Origin: Chryseosolibacter indicum
GTDB taxonomy: Bacteria; Bacteroidota; Bacteroidia; Cytophagales; Cyclobacteriaceae
DNA length: 64,000 bases
Assembly (NCBI RefSeq): GCF_018598585.1
Contig: NZ_JAHESD010000005.1
Location: forward strand, 62,001 to 126,000
Direction: 5' to 3'
Part shown: one piece after another, positions 55,520-63,918 of the stretch
Layout: the number at the start of each line of letters is the position of its first letter
Position numbering within the stretch: position 1 is the first letter of the stretch
Translations under genes and position numbers: made by a program
Notes under the pieces: model-generated
Told to the model about the DNA's origin: nothing
Database searches by the model: none
What the model saw: only the letters and a program-made list of their open reading frames with translations

Positions 55520-56770
55520 ATGCAGGGGAAGAAAAATCGCATCTTAAAAGTAGCCTTAACAATACTAGTGTTAGTGACAGCCTTTCGCCTCGCACTGCCT
55601 TTCATTGTAACACGTCATGTTAACAATATTCTTAACCAATTAGAAGGATACAATGGCTCTATTGGCAATGTCAATATTCAGCTTTTAAGAGGTGCGTATC
55701 AAATAGAAAACCTTAAAGTTTTTAAAGATCAGGGAAGTGAGGAAATCCCCTTTATAGATATACCTCTCACTGACTTTTCTATAGAATGGAATGCGGTTTT
55801 ACACGGAGCATTAGCGGGAGAAGTTCGCTTTAAAAAACCTATTCTACACTTTATAGCAGAAAACAAAATTGCAAAAGACACAACAACAAGACTCTCAACA
55901 CAGCCCGAAAAAAAGGTAAATTGGCCTGATCAAATCAAGAGGTTAATGCCATTAAAAATTAACCGTCTTACTGTCAATAACGGCGAGATTACATTTAGCG
56001 ACTTCTCTACCAACCCTCAGGTAAATCTCTTTTTGCATAATGTTCAGTTAGACGCTACCAACCTTAGTAATACTAAAGATAATCCTGAAGAACTGCCTTC
56101 ACGCGTTTACTTCCAGGCGCTATCAGCTGGTAATGGGCAACTGAATATCGCAATGAAAATTAACGTGCTTAAAGAAGTTCCAGATCTAGATATGGACCTT
56201 AGGTTAGAGAATGTCAATTTGAGTGAATTAAATAATTTTTTCAAAGCTTATGCTAAAGCAGATGTTGAACGAGGAGGTTTTAATTTATACGCTGAAGTTG
56301 AAGTTCATGACGGACAAATCAGTGGATATGTAAAGCCTCTTTTTAACGAAATACAAGTCGCTAATTGGAGTAACGATCAGGCACAGCCAACAACAATGGT
56401 ATGGCAAAGCATGGTTGATTTCCTGACACAAACCTTTAAAAATCAGAGAAAGGATCAATTTGCGACACGCGTTTCTATGGAGGGAGAAATTACGCAGGTT
56501 GATACTCCTTTTTGGCCAGCACTATGGAATGTTTTTAGCAATTCATTTGTAAAAGCTTTCGAATCAACTGCTTCCAATACAGTCTCTTTAGCATCTGCCT
56601 CCCCAATGGCCAACAATACCGCTATAGCAGAAGAAAAGAAAAGTAAAAGAGAGTTAAGAAAAGAACGAAGAAAGGAAAAACGCGAACAAAAACGTAAACT
56701 AAAAAAGGAAAGAAAAGAAAAAGAAGAAATGGAAAAGGCAGACAAGAAAGAAACTAAAGATAATTCCTGA
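55520..56770 (+). CDS. DUF748-like envelope protein with Lys/Glu tail
   Basis: 416 residues. One N-terminal membrane helix (ILKVALTILVLVTAFRLALP) then a DUF748/AsmA-like region: INILNQLEGYNGSIGNVNIQ-type opening, PLTDFSIEWNAVLHGALAGE and LRLENVNLSELNNFFKAYAK. The last 50 residues are a run of Lys, Arg and Glu (KSKRELRKERRKEKREQKRK and beyond), a highly charged helix or disordered tail that would lie in the periplasm. The second gene of an operon with the preceding AsmA-like gene. DUF748 proteins belong to the AsmA superfamily, some members of which move phospholipids between membranes. Confidence 0.75.
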   Translation: MQGKKNRILKVALTILVLVTAFRLALPFIVTRHVNNILNQLEGYNGSIGNVNIQLLRGAYQIENLKVFKDQGSEEIPFIDIPLTDFSIEWNAVLHGALAGEVRFKKPILHFIAENKIAKDTTTRLSTQPEKKVNWPDQIKRLMPLKINRLTVNNGEITFSDFSTNPQVNLFLHNVQLDATNLSNTKDNPEELPSRVYFQALSAGNGQLNIAMKINVLKEVPDLDMDLRLENVNLSELNNFFKAYAKADVERGGFNLYAEVEVHDGQISGYVKPLFNEIQVANWSNDQAQPTTMVWQSMVDFLTQTFKNQRKDQFATRVSMEGEITQVDTPFWPALWNVFSNSFVKAFESTASNTVSLASASPMANNTAIAEEKKSKRELRKERRKEKREQKRKLKKERKEKEEMEKADKKETKDNS

Positions 56771-56830
56771 TCTGCTGCTTATAAACTCATGTACCATTCT
56801 TTCTTTTACTACTTACTTCTTTAGCCCGGA

Positions 56831-57169
56831 TTATAAATACTCTTTAAGCGACGTAAGCCTTAAAGGTTTCTCAATTACACTAACCCTATCGTTAGGCGCC
56901 TCATCCGATGCGAATTGATATGCACTAATTAAGTTAATTTTACAAAGCGGATGCTTCTGCCTGATATAATTCATCTTCTCCCACCCCAAACCATCAGGGA
57001 GATTATTATCAATAAAGAGAACATCAGGACACACTTCGTTCAGAAGAGCTAAGCCAGAGTTTAAGGTATAAGCTAAATAAACCTCGTAATTTAAATCCTT
57101 TAAATAAGTTTTCATCAAATGGCACAAATCCTCTTCATCATCGATGATGACTACTTTCTTTTTTATCAT
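56831..57169 (-). CDS. Single-domain response regulator
   Basis: 112 residues from the ATG at 57167-57169 (MIKKKVVIIDDEEDLCHLMK). An upstream in-frame TTG would add ten residues without family similarity. Receiver features: IIDDEED, Asp54 in VLFIDNNLPDGLGW, Lys in VIEKPL. The domain is somewhat short; the switch-region Thr/Ser is Ser in LISAYQF. Convergent with the DUF748-like gene. Partner kinase unknown. Confidence 0.85.
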   Translation of the reverse strand: MIKKKVVIIDDEEDLCHLMKTYLKDLNYEVYLAYTLNSGLALLNEVCPDVLFIDNNLPDGLGWEKMNYIRQKHPLCKINLISAYQFASDEAPNDRVSVIEKPLRLTSLKEYL

Positions 57170-57326
57170 AGATCCCAGGCAATCAGTTTCCGTTTCCAAT
57201 TACTAAAATTAACAAAAAAATAAAAAAACTTGTACCTATGAGTAAGCAGTAACATGTAAGTTAAAAGCCTAACAGGTATAATTTTTTAAGGATTAATTAA
57301 AACAACAAACCTAAAATTTAATCAAT

Positions 57327-57593
57327 ATGAACTCAACAGGCAAAGTACTCTTAGCTATCATCGGTGCAGCTGCTGCTGGCGCAATAATTGGAATGCTGGT
57401 GGCACCTGAAAAAGGAAGTGATCTGCGCAAAAAACTTACTGATACCGCAGGTGATTGGTCTTCACAATTAAGTCAGTTGCTTGCTTCTGGAAAAGCGCAA
57501 TTGGATAACCTTAAACAGGCTGCAGCAAGTGAAGCTGAAAATTTAGCTGAAGAAGGTGGAGATGCTTTCAACAAAGTTAGAGAAAGAGTTTAA
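57327..57593 (+). CDS. YtxH domain-containing protein
   Basis: 88 residues. The N-terminal glycine/alanine-rich membrane helix VLLAIIGAAAAGAIIGMLVA followed by PEKGSDLRKKL is the YtxH signature (GxxxGxLxAPxxGxExR). An amphipathic, Ala-rich helical tail follows. YtxH proteins are general-stress proteins of unknown molecular role (first seen under sigma-B in Bacillus). It heads a small envelope cassette with a holin-like gene and a helical soluble protein. Confidence 0.88.
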   Translation: MNSTGKVLLAIIGAAAAGAIIGMLVAPEKGSDLRKKLTDTAGDWSSQLSQLLASGKAQLDNLKQAAASEAENLAEEGGDAFNKVRERV

Positions 57594-57601
57594 TTCTAAG
57601 A

Positions 57602-57645
57602 TGGCTGTCTTAATATAATGATAAGTTGTTCTTTTGAGACAGCCA
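57602..57645 (+). terminator. Hairpin between the ytxH and holin-like genes
   Basis: Nine-base arms (TGGCTGTCT and AGACAGCCA) with a 26-base loop, starting 8 bp after the YtxH stop and followed by CTTATTGCTTTTA. A moderate terminator that would reduce rather than abolish read-through to the next gene. Confidence 0.5.
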
Positions 57646-57673
57646 CTTATTGCTTTTACATGTTAACCTTCGT

Positions 57674-58057
57674 ATGATTTCCTCTCCCGAACAAGATTCC
57701 CAGCGCAAAGAAAAAATAAGAGACATTCAACAACGCGCAAAAACACTTACTGACGACGTAAGTGAACTCCTGGAACTTTATTACCGCCTTGCGGTAGTAT
57801 CTGCAACTGAAAAAGCTTCAAACGCTGCAGCGGTAAGTATTACGGTAATTGTAATTCTCTTTCTGTTAATGTTTATGCTCCTATTTGCAGGGCTCGGACT
57901 GGGTTGGTATATCGGGGAAAAATTAAACAATATGCTTGCAGGATATGGTATAATCGCGCTTATCTTTTTTGTTCTGATTGGTATTACCATTGCAATACGT
58001 AAAACAATCCTTCATAATTTTATTAGAAATACAATCATTAAGAAAATCTATGAGTGA
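57674..58057 (+). CDS. Phage holin family (DUF1469-like) membrane protein
   Basis: 127 residues from the ATG at 57674 (MISSPEQDSQRKEKIRDIQQ); an earlier start in the same frame would add residues unlike the family. A helical, charged N-terminus (residues 1-45) precedes two membrane helices, AVSITVIVILFLLMFMLLFA and YGIIALIFFVLIGITIAI, joined by GLGLGWYIGEKLNN. This is the putative 'actinobacterial holin-X / DUF1469' type, a chromosomal stress-related membrane protein and not a phage lysis gene. The stop overlaps the start of the next gene by 8 bp (ATGAGTGA). Confidence 0.8.
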   Translation: MISSPEQDSQRKEKIRDIQQRAKTLTDDVSELLELYYRLAVVSATEKASNAAAVSITVIVILFLLMFMLLFAGLGLGWYIGEKLNNMLAGYGIIALIFFVLIGITIAIRKTILHNFIRNTIIKKIYE

Positions 58058-58457
58058 AGAACTTAGCACAAAAAAGATTATACATTATGAGGACCTTCTC
58101 AACGAAAGAAAGCGATTAGAAATATTAATCGAAAATCAGAAAAATATTATCCGACATGATTTAGAGGAACTAAAAAATGAATTTAAAAAAGAGATAAGGC
58201 CAGCAGTTGAGGCGGCGTCTTTTGTTAAAAAGATAGCAAAACCAGAAACCCGAAACGGAACCTTATTAAAAGCTGGAGCAAGTCTGGCATTTGATTTCGC
58301 CTTGAAAAGGATGTTCAATAAATCGAATTTTGTAATTCAATGGATAGTACCTCGTTTATTGAAAAACTATACTTCTCACATCTTATACAAGTGGCAGGAA
58401 ACTCCAACGCACAATGGTCGTGCTTTCCCGAATAAAAGCACTTCAGGAGTCATGTAA
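58050..58457 (+). CDS. Helical protein of the YtxH/holin cassette
   Basis: 135 residues from the ATG at 58050 (MSEELSTKKIIHYEDLLNER), overlapping the holin-like gene by 8 bp. A long coiled coil (about 10-60; NERKRLEILIENQKNIIRHD) precedes AASFVKKIAKPETRNGTLLK and a helical C-terminal part that may associate with the membrane (SLAFDFALKRMF, FVIQWIVPRLLKNY). No family recognised with certainty. Its position says it works with the two proteins before it. Its end overlaps the convergent receiver gene by 15 bp. Confidence 0.75.
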   Translation: MSEELSTKKIIHYEDLLNERKRLEILIENQKNIIRHDLEELKNEFKKEIRPAVEAASFVKKIAKPETRNGTLLKAGASLAFDFALKRMFNKSNFVIQWIVPRLLKNYTSHILYKWQETPTHNGRAFPNKSTSGVM

Positions 58458-58880
58458 AGCAGGAATAGAAGCGGTAGCCAGCCAATAACTCTTAATTGAT
58501 TCTACAACCTTACGAAGTGCTTCAAAAGTGATAGGTTTAACTATATAGGTGTTTGCACCTAATTCGTAACACTTCCTTACTTCTACTTCATTTTTCGTAG
58601 TTGTATATACTATTACCGGAATTTTTTTATAAACCGGATGCTGCTTAATTTCTAAAAGCACTTCTTTCCCATTTTTCTTGGGCATGTTCAAATCGAGCAG
58701 AATTATTTCGGGGTAAGAATTTCCACCTTCGTCTGATATGGCATTAAGGTAATCAATAAGCTCTACGCCATTTTCAACAAAATGAAGCAGTTCATGATCA
58801 CCTCCTTCGTCAAAAGCAGTTTGAAGAAGAAAACGATCATCAACATCATCTTCTGCCACTAATATTAAAGCCTTTTTCAC
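58443..58880 (-). CDS. Single-domain response regulator, Rcp1-like
   Basis: 145 residues, starting at a GTG codon (58878-58880). Receiver features: VAEDDVDDRF, Asp63 in IILLDLNMPKKNG, VIVYTTT, Lys115 in YIVKPI. The 'EDD.DDR' opening and length of about 145 mark the Rcp1-like subgroup. It converges on the YtxH/holin cassette with a 15-bp overlap of coding ends. Confidence 0.9.
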   Translation of the reverse strand: MKKALILVAEDDVDDRFLLQTAFDEGGDHELLHFVENGVELIDYLNAISDEGGNSYPEIILLDLNMPKKNGKEVLLEIKQHPVYKKIPVIVYTTTKNEVEVRKCYELGANTYIVKPITFEALRKVVESIKSYWLATASIPALHDS

Positions 58881-59031
58881 ATCCTGAAGTTAATCAATTT
58901 TTATTTTAATTGTCTCTAAAACTGACGTCTGTAAATTTTAGTCGCTGTATTGCCGTTTAGAAAGACAAAACATTATTACTACCAAGTATGTGGTTATAAA
59001 GTCGGCACTGTTTTTTATCGAGCCGAGTAAT

Positions 59032-59292
59032 ATGAGACGTGATTTAAAAAATCGGCAGCCTGATCCAGACAAAAAGGATAGGACACCAGTAAAGAGAGCA
59101 ACACAAAGAGAAAGGCTTAATGATTCTCTTAATAATGGTACCATGATAAGAGATTACCCTGATACAGATGATATATATAATGATGAAAACGACCCCTCCG
59201 GAGAATATAGGCGACCTCTAACAAATCACGATGAGCAGCACAAGGCTACCAATGCGGATATTAATCCTTTAGGAGAAGCAGAAGGTTTATGA
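59032..59292 (+). CDS. Small disordered charged protein
   Basis: 86 residues from the ATG at 59032 (MRRDLKNRQPDPDKKDRTPV); 14 extra residues from an upstream start look like a membrane segment by chance and were left out. The chain is rich in Asp, Arg, Asn, Pro and Lys, with acidic DIYNDENDPSGEY in the middle, and lacks a hydrophobic core. No family recognised. The third such protein in this window. It is divergent from the receiver at 58443-58880 and convergent with the kinase at 59357. Confidence 0.6.
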   Translation: MRRDLKNRQPDPDKKDRTPVKRATQRERLNDSLNNGTMIRDYPDTDDIYNDENDPSGEYRRPLTNHDEQHKATNADINPLGEAEGL

Positions 59293-59356
59293 GAGGATCT
59301 CTTTGATATACAAGTTGCCTCTTCCTTGCATTCCTATAGAACAAAGTCCCTCTAGT

Positions 59357-60835
59357 CTAATACTTTTGCAGTAATGGAGTTTCTACTGGTATTTTTTGTG
59401 ATTCATTAAATGTGACTATAAATGTAGTGCCGGCTCCAACTTTAGACTTCACTTCTACCGTTGCACTATGAGATTGCAAAATATTGAGTGTAGAGGCGAG
59501 ACCTAATCCTATACCATTTCTCTTAGAAGTAAAATAAGGTTCGAAAAGTTTAGACAAATTTTCCGCCGGTATACCACAGCCGTTATCTGTTATTTCAACT
59601 GCAAAGTTATCCTCGTTATGAGTAATCAAAATACCCAGCTCTCCTTTATTATGACCAATTGCTTCTATAGCATTAATGATAATGTTTAAAAAAGCAATCT
59701 TCAATTTTTCCTTATCTCCCTTTATGTAACAGGGGTATTCCGGATAATTAACCTTTAACCCTATTTGTTTTAAAGTAATACGATCTAGTGCAGCATTAAT
59801 TGTTTCGTCTATTACTGTTTGCAATGCTAGATTTTCAAAAGCGATTTCTGTCGGTCTTGAGGAGGTAAGTAGCTCAGTAATTAAATCATTGATACGTTTA
59901 CCATTTCTCTCGATAATGTCCAAGTAGATTTTGTCTTCAGGCTTAATAGAAGCAATAAGTTGCTCGAGGGACATATGGATATTACTGAGAGGATTTCTTA
60001 CCTCATGGGCAAGGGTACGAACTAGTCGACCAGTAGCAGCGAGCTTTTCTGCCAAAAGGGTAGCACGTTCTGTTTTTTTCTGATTGGTAATGTCATGGAG
60101 AATACCTTGAAAATACCTATGATTATGGTTATCTTCTTCCTGCGATAGGAATAGAATGCAATTTCGTTTTTTACCCCGACTATTATAAAATTCTACCTCG
60201 AGGTCATTTACTTCACCTTTGGACGAAAGCTGTTCACGAATTGTTTGCCTTATACTTTCACCCTCTATCAACTGGTAAAGACTTACTTGAAAAAGTTGTT
60301 GCTTTTCATATCCAAACAAGTTAGACATCGCTTCATTAACATCTTTAAACATTAATGACTCATTTGTTGTAAATACAGCTTCTTTAGATTTCTCAAAAAT
60401 GTTTCTGTATTTCCTTTCATTCGCCTTTAAAGCCTTAAGTGTAGCAGATCTTTCTAGTGAATAACGGATGCAACGTTCTAGTTTTTCGGTTGTAAGGTCT
60501 GATTTTACAAGGTAATCTACTGCACCCATCTGCATCGCTTGCTTATCGATCGCTGAGTTCCCTTTACCTGTAAGGAGAATAATCGGTTCTTCACAATTAT
60601 TTTCACATGCTTCCCGCAGAAGATCTATACCTGTTTTTGCCCCTAACCTGTAGTCAACGAAATAGAGGTCAAATTGCTTTTGCGCTATGAGCTCAAGTGC
60701 TCTTTTATAATTATAGCACCATTGAATATCGAATTTACGGTCTTCAATGCTTTCTAAAAAAGTTCGAGTGAGGATAAAATCATCCTCATCATCATCAATG
60801 ATCAAAATACGAACTTGCTGATCGTTGCTATACAT
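59357..60835 (-). CDS. Receiver-PAS histidine kinase, NtrB-like core
   Basis: 492 residues, soluble. A receiver (1-125) with Asp61 in YFVDYRLGAKTG and Lys111 in YLVKSD is followed by a PAS domain (about 140-260; RNIFEKSKEAVFTTNESLMF). The HisKA has His277 in TLAHEVRNPLSNI, the 'AHE(I/V)RNPL' form typical of kinases that signal to NtrC-type regulators, and the ATPase has NIIINAIEAIGHNKGE, DNGCGIP and GIGLGLASTLNIL. It is the last gene of a three-gene operon with a second kinase and an NtrC-like activator, 2 bp from the kinase gene. Confidence 0.92.
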   Translation of the reverse strand: MYSNDQQVRILIIDDDEDDFILTRTFLESIEDRKFDIQWCYNYKRALELIAQKQFDLYFVDYRLGAKTGIDLLREACENNCEEPIILLTGKGNSAIDKQAMQMGAVDYLVKSDLTTEKLERCIRYSLERSATLKALKANERKYRNIFEKSKEAVFTTNESLMFKDVNEAMSNLFGYEKQQLFQVSLYQLIEGESIRQTIREQLSSKGEVNDLEVEFYNSRGKKRNCILFLSQEEDNHNHRYFQGILHDITNQKKTERATLLAEKLAATGRLVRTLAHEVRNPLSNIHMSLEQLIASIKPEDKIYLDIIERNGKRINDLITELLTSSRPTEIAFENLALQTVIDETINAALDRITLKQIGLKVNYPEYPCYIKGDKEKLKIAFLNIIINAIEAIGHNKGELGILITHNEDNFAVEITDNGCGIPAENLSKLFEPYFTSKRNGIGLGLASTLNILQSHSATVEVKSKVGAGTTFIVTFNESQKIPVETPLLQKY

Positions 60836-60837
60836 GT

Positions 60838-62418
60838 TTAAAATTGCTTTTCCGGAAGAATCAGAGTAAAAGTAGATCCCTCTCCTGGTGAACTGTTTGC
60901 GTATATTATACCGCGATGATTATCTATAATTCTCTTGCAGATTGCGAGCCCTATTCCCGAACCAGGATATTCGGTTTTACCGTGTAGCCGCTGAAAAATA
61001 ATAAATATTTTCTCTGCATACTCCTGCTCAAACCCAATGCCATTATCCCGTATATCGACAACGTAAAATGTCTCATCCTTCGCCAACAAATGCTTTTGCT
61101 TTTCTTGCAGCGTGGCCTTTCGGATATCAATTTTAATTATAGGAATGTCGTTCTCTTTCCGGAATTTAATAGCATTTGAAATTATATTTCTAAATACTTG
61201 CTCCATCTCAGATGAAACTATGTGAAGTGACGGCAAAGGTGTCACAAATTCAATACTCGCCTTCGTCTCCTCTATTTTCAGCTCCAGGTTACTGATTGCT
61301 TTGTCAAATATTTCTCTCAATGAAACCTTTTCAAATGCTTGAGAACTTCTGTTGGCTCTTGAAAATTCTAAAAGATTGTCAATAAGAATACGCATGTTGT
61401 CTGCAGAGACAAGTATGCGATCCATAAATAATTGGCCATCCTTATCAAGGGACGACTTATATTTGGCGCTCAAACGCTCAGTAAACATAGCTATTTTACG
61501 CAGCGGTTCCTGAAGGTCATGTGAAGCAACGTAAGCAAACTCTTCAAGCTCTTTATTCGAGCGATTTAACTCTCTTAAGCTACGCTCTTGCGCTCTTTCA
61601 GACTTTCTAAGTGCAGTAATATCTTTGGTTATACCATACACTCTCTCAATCTCGCCAGCATTATTTAAAATAATGCTGCTCTTTGTAGTAACCGTTTTAA
61701 CTTCACCTGATTTTGTCCTAATCGAATATTCCTGAGTAAATCCTTTTTTATGATTAATACTTTCAAGAATAGCATGCTCCAATTCATTTACATATTCAGG
61801 TAAAACGTGACTTATATAAAACTCATTACTGATTTTATGTCTTACCTCTTCAACTTCATATCCCAGAAGGTGGTACATTCCTAAAGTCCAGGTAAACTGA
61901 TTGGATTTGACATCCCAATTCCAACTACCAAACTGCAGAAGAGACTCTGTCTCTTCGAGCAATTGCTTTTTTATTTCTGCCTCTGCTTCTTTTTGAACTT
62001 GATCGTTTATATCCTGAGCAATAAATAAAATGAGAACCTTCCCTTGCCCATTTCTTTCAACACATTTAGTATTAATATCGAAGTAACGAAAACCATGTGC
62101 GTTCTGGAGTCGGCAAATGAACTTATGTGTCTCTTTTTCATCGCTCAGGGAATAGTTATTTAAAACCTGATTTAGAATAGCGCTATCCTCATCATGAATT
62201 AAATCACTTAAGATGCAATCTGAATAAAGTAGACTTGTTTCTGTTACCTGAAAATACTCGCCAAAATGTCGATTAGCATAATTAATTCTCTTTGTTTCGG
62301 TATCATAGAGAAATACTATTGCAGGAAAAAAATCTGCAATAGTCTCCGCAATCTTGGAATTTTCAGCGATCTTCCCAGACTCGAAGAAAAATTTCACAAA
62401 ATTTATCTTCTCATTCAT
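60838..62418 (-). CDS. PAS histidine kinase
   Basis: 526 residues, soluble. Two PAS domains (about 22-140 and 155-270; FPAIVFLYDTETKRINYANR, LLQFGSWNWDVKSNQFTWTL) precede HisKA with His300 in YVASHDLQEPLRK and an ATPase with NIISNAIKFRKEND, DNGIGFEQEYAEKIFIIFQR and GSGIGLAICKRII. The second PAS is of the PAS_3 type (SIRTKSGEVKTVTTKSSI). This is the phytochrome-like kinase type that often pairs with Rcp1-like receivers, unlike its NtrB-like neighbour. It is the middle gene of the operon, 6 bp after the NtrC-like gene. Confidence 0.92.
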   Translation of the reverse strand: MNEKINFVKFFFESGKIAENSKIAETIADFFPAIVFLYDTETKRINYANRHFGEYFQVTETSLLYSDCILSDLIHDEDSAILNQVLNNYSLSDEKETHKFICRLQNAHGFRYFDINTKCVERNGQGKVLILFIAQDINDQVQKEAEAEIKKQLLEETESLLQFGSWNWDVKSNQFTWTLGMYHLLGYEVEEVRHKISNEFYISHVLPEYVNELEHAILESINHKKGFTQEYSIRTKSGEVKTVTTKSSIILNNAGEIERVYGITKDITALRKSERAQERSLRELNRSNKELEEFAYVASHDLQEPLRKIAMFTERLSAKYKSSLDKDGQLFMDRILVSADNMRILIDNLLEFSRANRSSQAFEKVSLREIFDKAISNLELKIEETKASIEFVTPLPSLHIVSSEMEQVFRNIISNAIKFRKENDIPIIKIDIRKATLQEKQKHLLAKDETFYVVDIRDNGIGFEQEYAEKIFIIFQRLHGKTEYPGSGIGLAICKRIIDNHRGIIYANSSPGEGSTFTLILPEKQF

Positions 62419-62424
62419 AAGCTG

Positions 62425-63918
62425 TTAAAGCTCCTGGTTATTCAGGTCTTTATATTGTTTTATCTTATTGTATAGCGTCTTTCTATCTATCTTTAACAAC
62501 TTAGCTGCCTTGCTCTTATTGAAATCAACTTTCTTTAGAGTTTCAAGAATCCACTCATATTCCGCATCAATACTTACACTTTTTAATCCTGCTTCACGGA
62601 CAGGAGGTTGTGTGGCTGTAACAGTAGTTTCCCTTGGTGCAGCAACTGCAGCAGCTTCCGCTGTATTATCAAACTGAAGCTTCTTATAGTTAACAAGCTC
62701 AAAAGGAATACTCTTAATGTCTATTACACTACTATCAGAAAGCAATGTAGCACGCTTCACTACGTTTTTGAGCTCACGCAGGTTTCCATGCCAAACGTAT
62801 TTTTTGAAGACATCCTCAACTTCAGGAGAGAAGCGCTTCACGTTCTTACCCAACTCTTTATTTGTCTGAACAAGGAAATGGTTGGCGAAAACCATAATAT
62901 CGTTTACACGTTCCCTTAACGGAGGGACATTAATTTGAAATTCATTGAACCTGTGGTATAAGTCTTCCCTGAACTGACCACTTCTTGCAGCATCCCAAAG
63001 TCTTCTGTTACTTGCAACAATAATACGCACGTCAAGGTCGATGTCTTTTGTGCCTCCTACCCTTCTCATTTTACGCTCTTGTGTAACGCGTAGTAACTGT
63101 ACTTGTACATCATATGGAAGGTTAGCGATCTCATCAAGGAATATTGTTCCTCCGTTCGCGAGTTCAAAGCTTCCTATCTTTTGTCCAATTGCACCCGTAA
63201 ATGAGCCTTTCTCATGACCGAATAACTCACTACCAGCTAACTCCCTGGATAACGTTCCACAATCTATGGCAATAAAAGGTTTGTGGTTTCTCTTACTACG
63301 TTTGTGTATTTCTTGTGCAATTACCTCTTTACCGCTACCACTCTCACCATAGATAATAATGCTGTAATTGGTAGGACCTACAAGGTCAATTTGATTAAGT
63401 ATATTTTTAAAATCAGGGCTATCACCAAAAATGTAATTTCCTGACTCCGTATTTCTCTTCGCGTTAATAAGTGCTAACTTCTCCTGCTCTTTTACACTTT
63501 CACTTTCTTCGGCGTTTGCACTCTCATTACTTCCAACACCTACCTTCTCGTCAGATGTTTTGTTAGCTAATGCTTTGCGAATTGTTAGAAGAATTTCATC
63601 TGGCAACAATGGTTTTGTAACATAGTCCATTGCTCCAAGTTTCATAACCTCTACAGCAGTTTTAATATTACTGTAACCAGTAATGATGATAACAGGAACT
63701 GAAGGATTCTTTTCCTTAATTTTCTTTAAAATAGAACTTCCGCTCATATCCTCAAGACGGAAGTCGCAGAGAATAAGATCGGGTTCAACAGATTCTAAAA
63801 TTTCTAAAGCAATTTTACCAGTAGTAGCTTCGAGTACTTCAAATCCATGTTTTGATAAAAAGCGCTTTAGAACGAAACATAAATCTTTGTCATCATCAAT
63901 GATTAGTATTTTTTCCAT
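62425..63918 (-). CDS. NtrC-family sigma-54 response regulator
   Basis: 497 residues. Receiver (1-120) with Asp52 in LILCDFRLEDMSG and Lys in YVTKPL. A linker rich in Ser/Glu precedes the AAA+ domain (about 160-390): Walker A GESGSGKE (191-198), the sigma-54 contact loop as GSFTGA (238-243, Ser instead of the commonest Ala), Walker B GGTIFLDEI, and the arginine finger region RFREDLYHRF-like. A Fis-type helix-turn-helix closes the protein (VDFNKSKAAKLLKIDRKTLY). It activates sigma-54 promoters on phosphorylation, most likely by the NtrB-like kinase at the end of its own operon. Its target genes are not evident; no TGGCAC-N5-TTGC site was found by eye. Confidence 0.94.
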   Translation of the reverse strand: MEKILIIDDDKDLCFVLKRFLSKHGFEVLEATTGKIALEILESVEPDLILCDFRLEDMSGSSILKKIKEKNPSVPVIIITGYSNIKTAVEVMKLGAMDYVTKPLLPDEILLTIRKALANKTSDEKVGVGSNESANAEESESVKEQEKLALINAKRNTESGNYIFGDSPDFKNILNQIDLVGPTNYSIIIYGESGSGKEVIAQEIHKRSKRNHKPFIAIDCGTLSRELAGSELFGHEKGSFTGAIGQKIGSFELANGGTIFLDEIANLPYDVQVQLLRVTQERKMRRVGGTKDIDLDVRIIVASNRRLWDAARSGQFREDLYHRFNEFQINVPPLRERVNDIMVFANHFLVQTNKELGKNVKRFSPEVEDVFKKYVWHGNLRELKNVVKRATLLSDSSVIDIKSIPFELVNYKKLQFDNTAEAAAVAAPRETTVTATQPPVREAGLKSVSIDAEYEWILETLKKVDFNKSKAAKLLKIDRKTLYNKIKQYKDLNNQEL

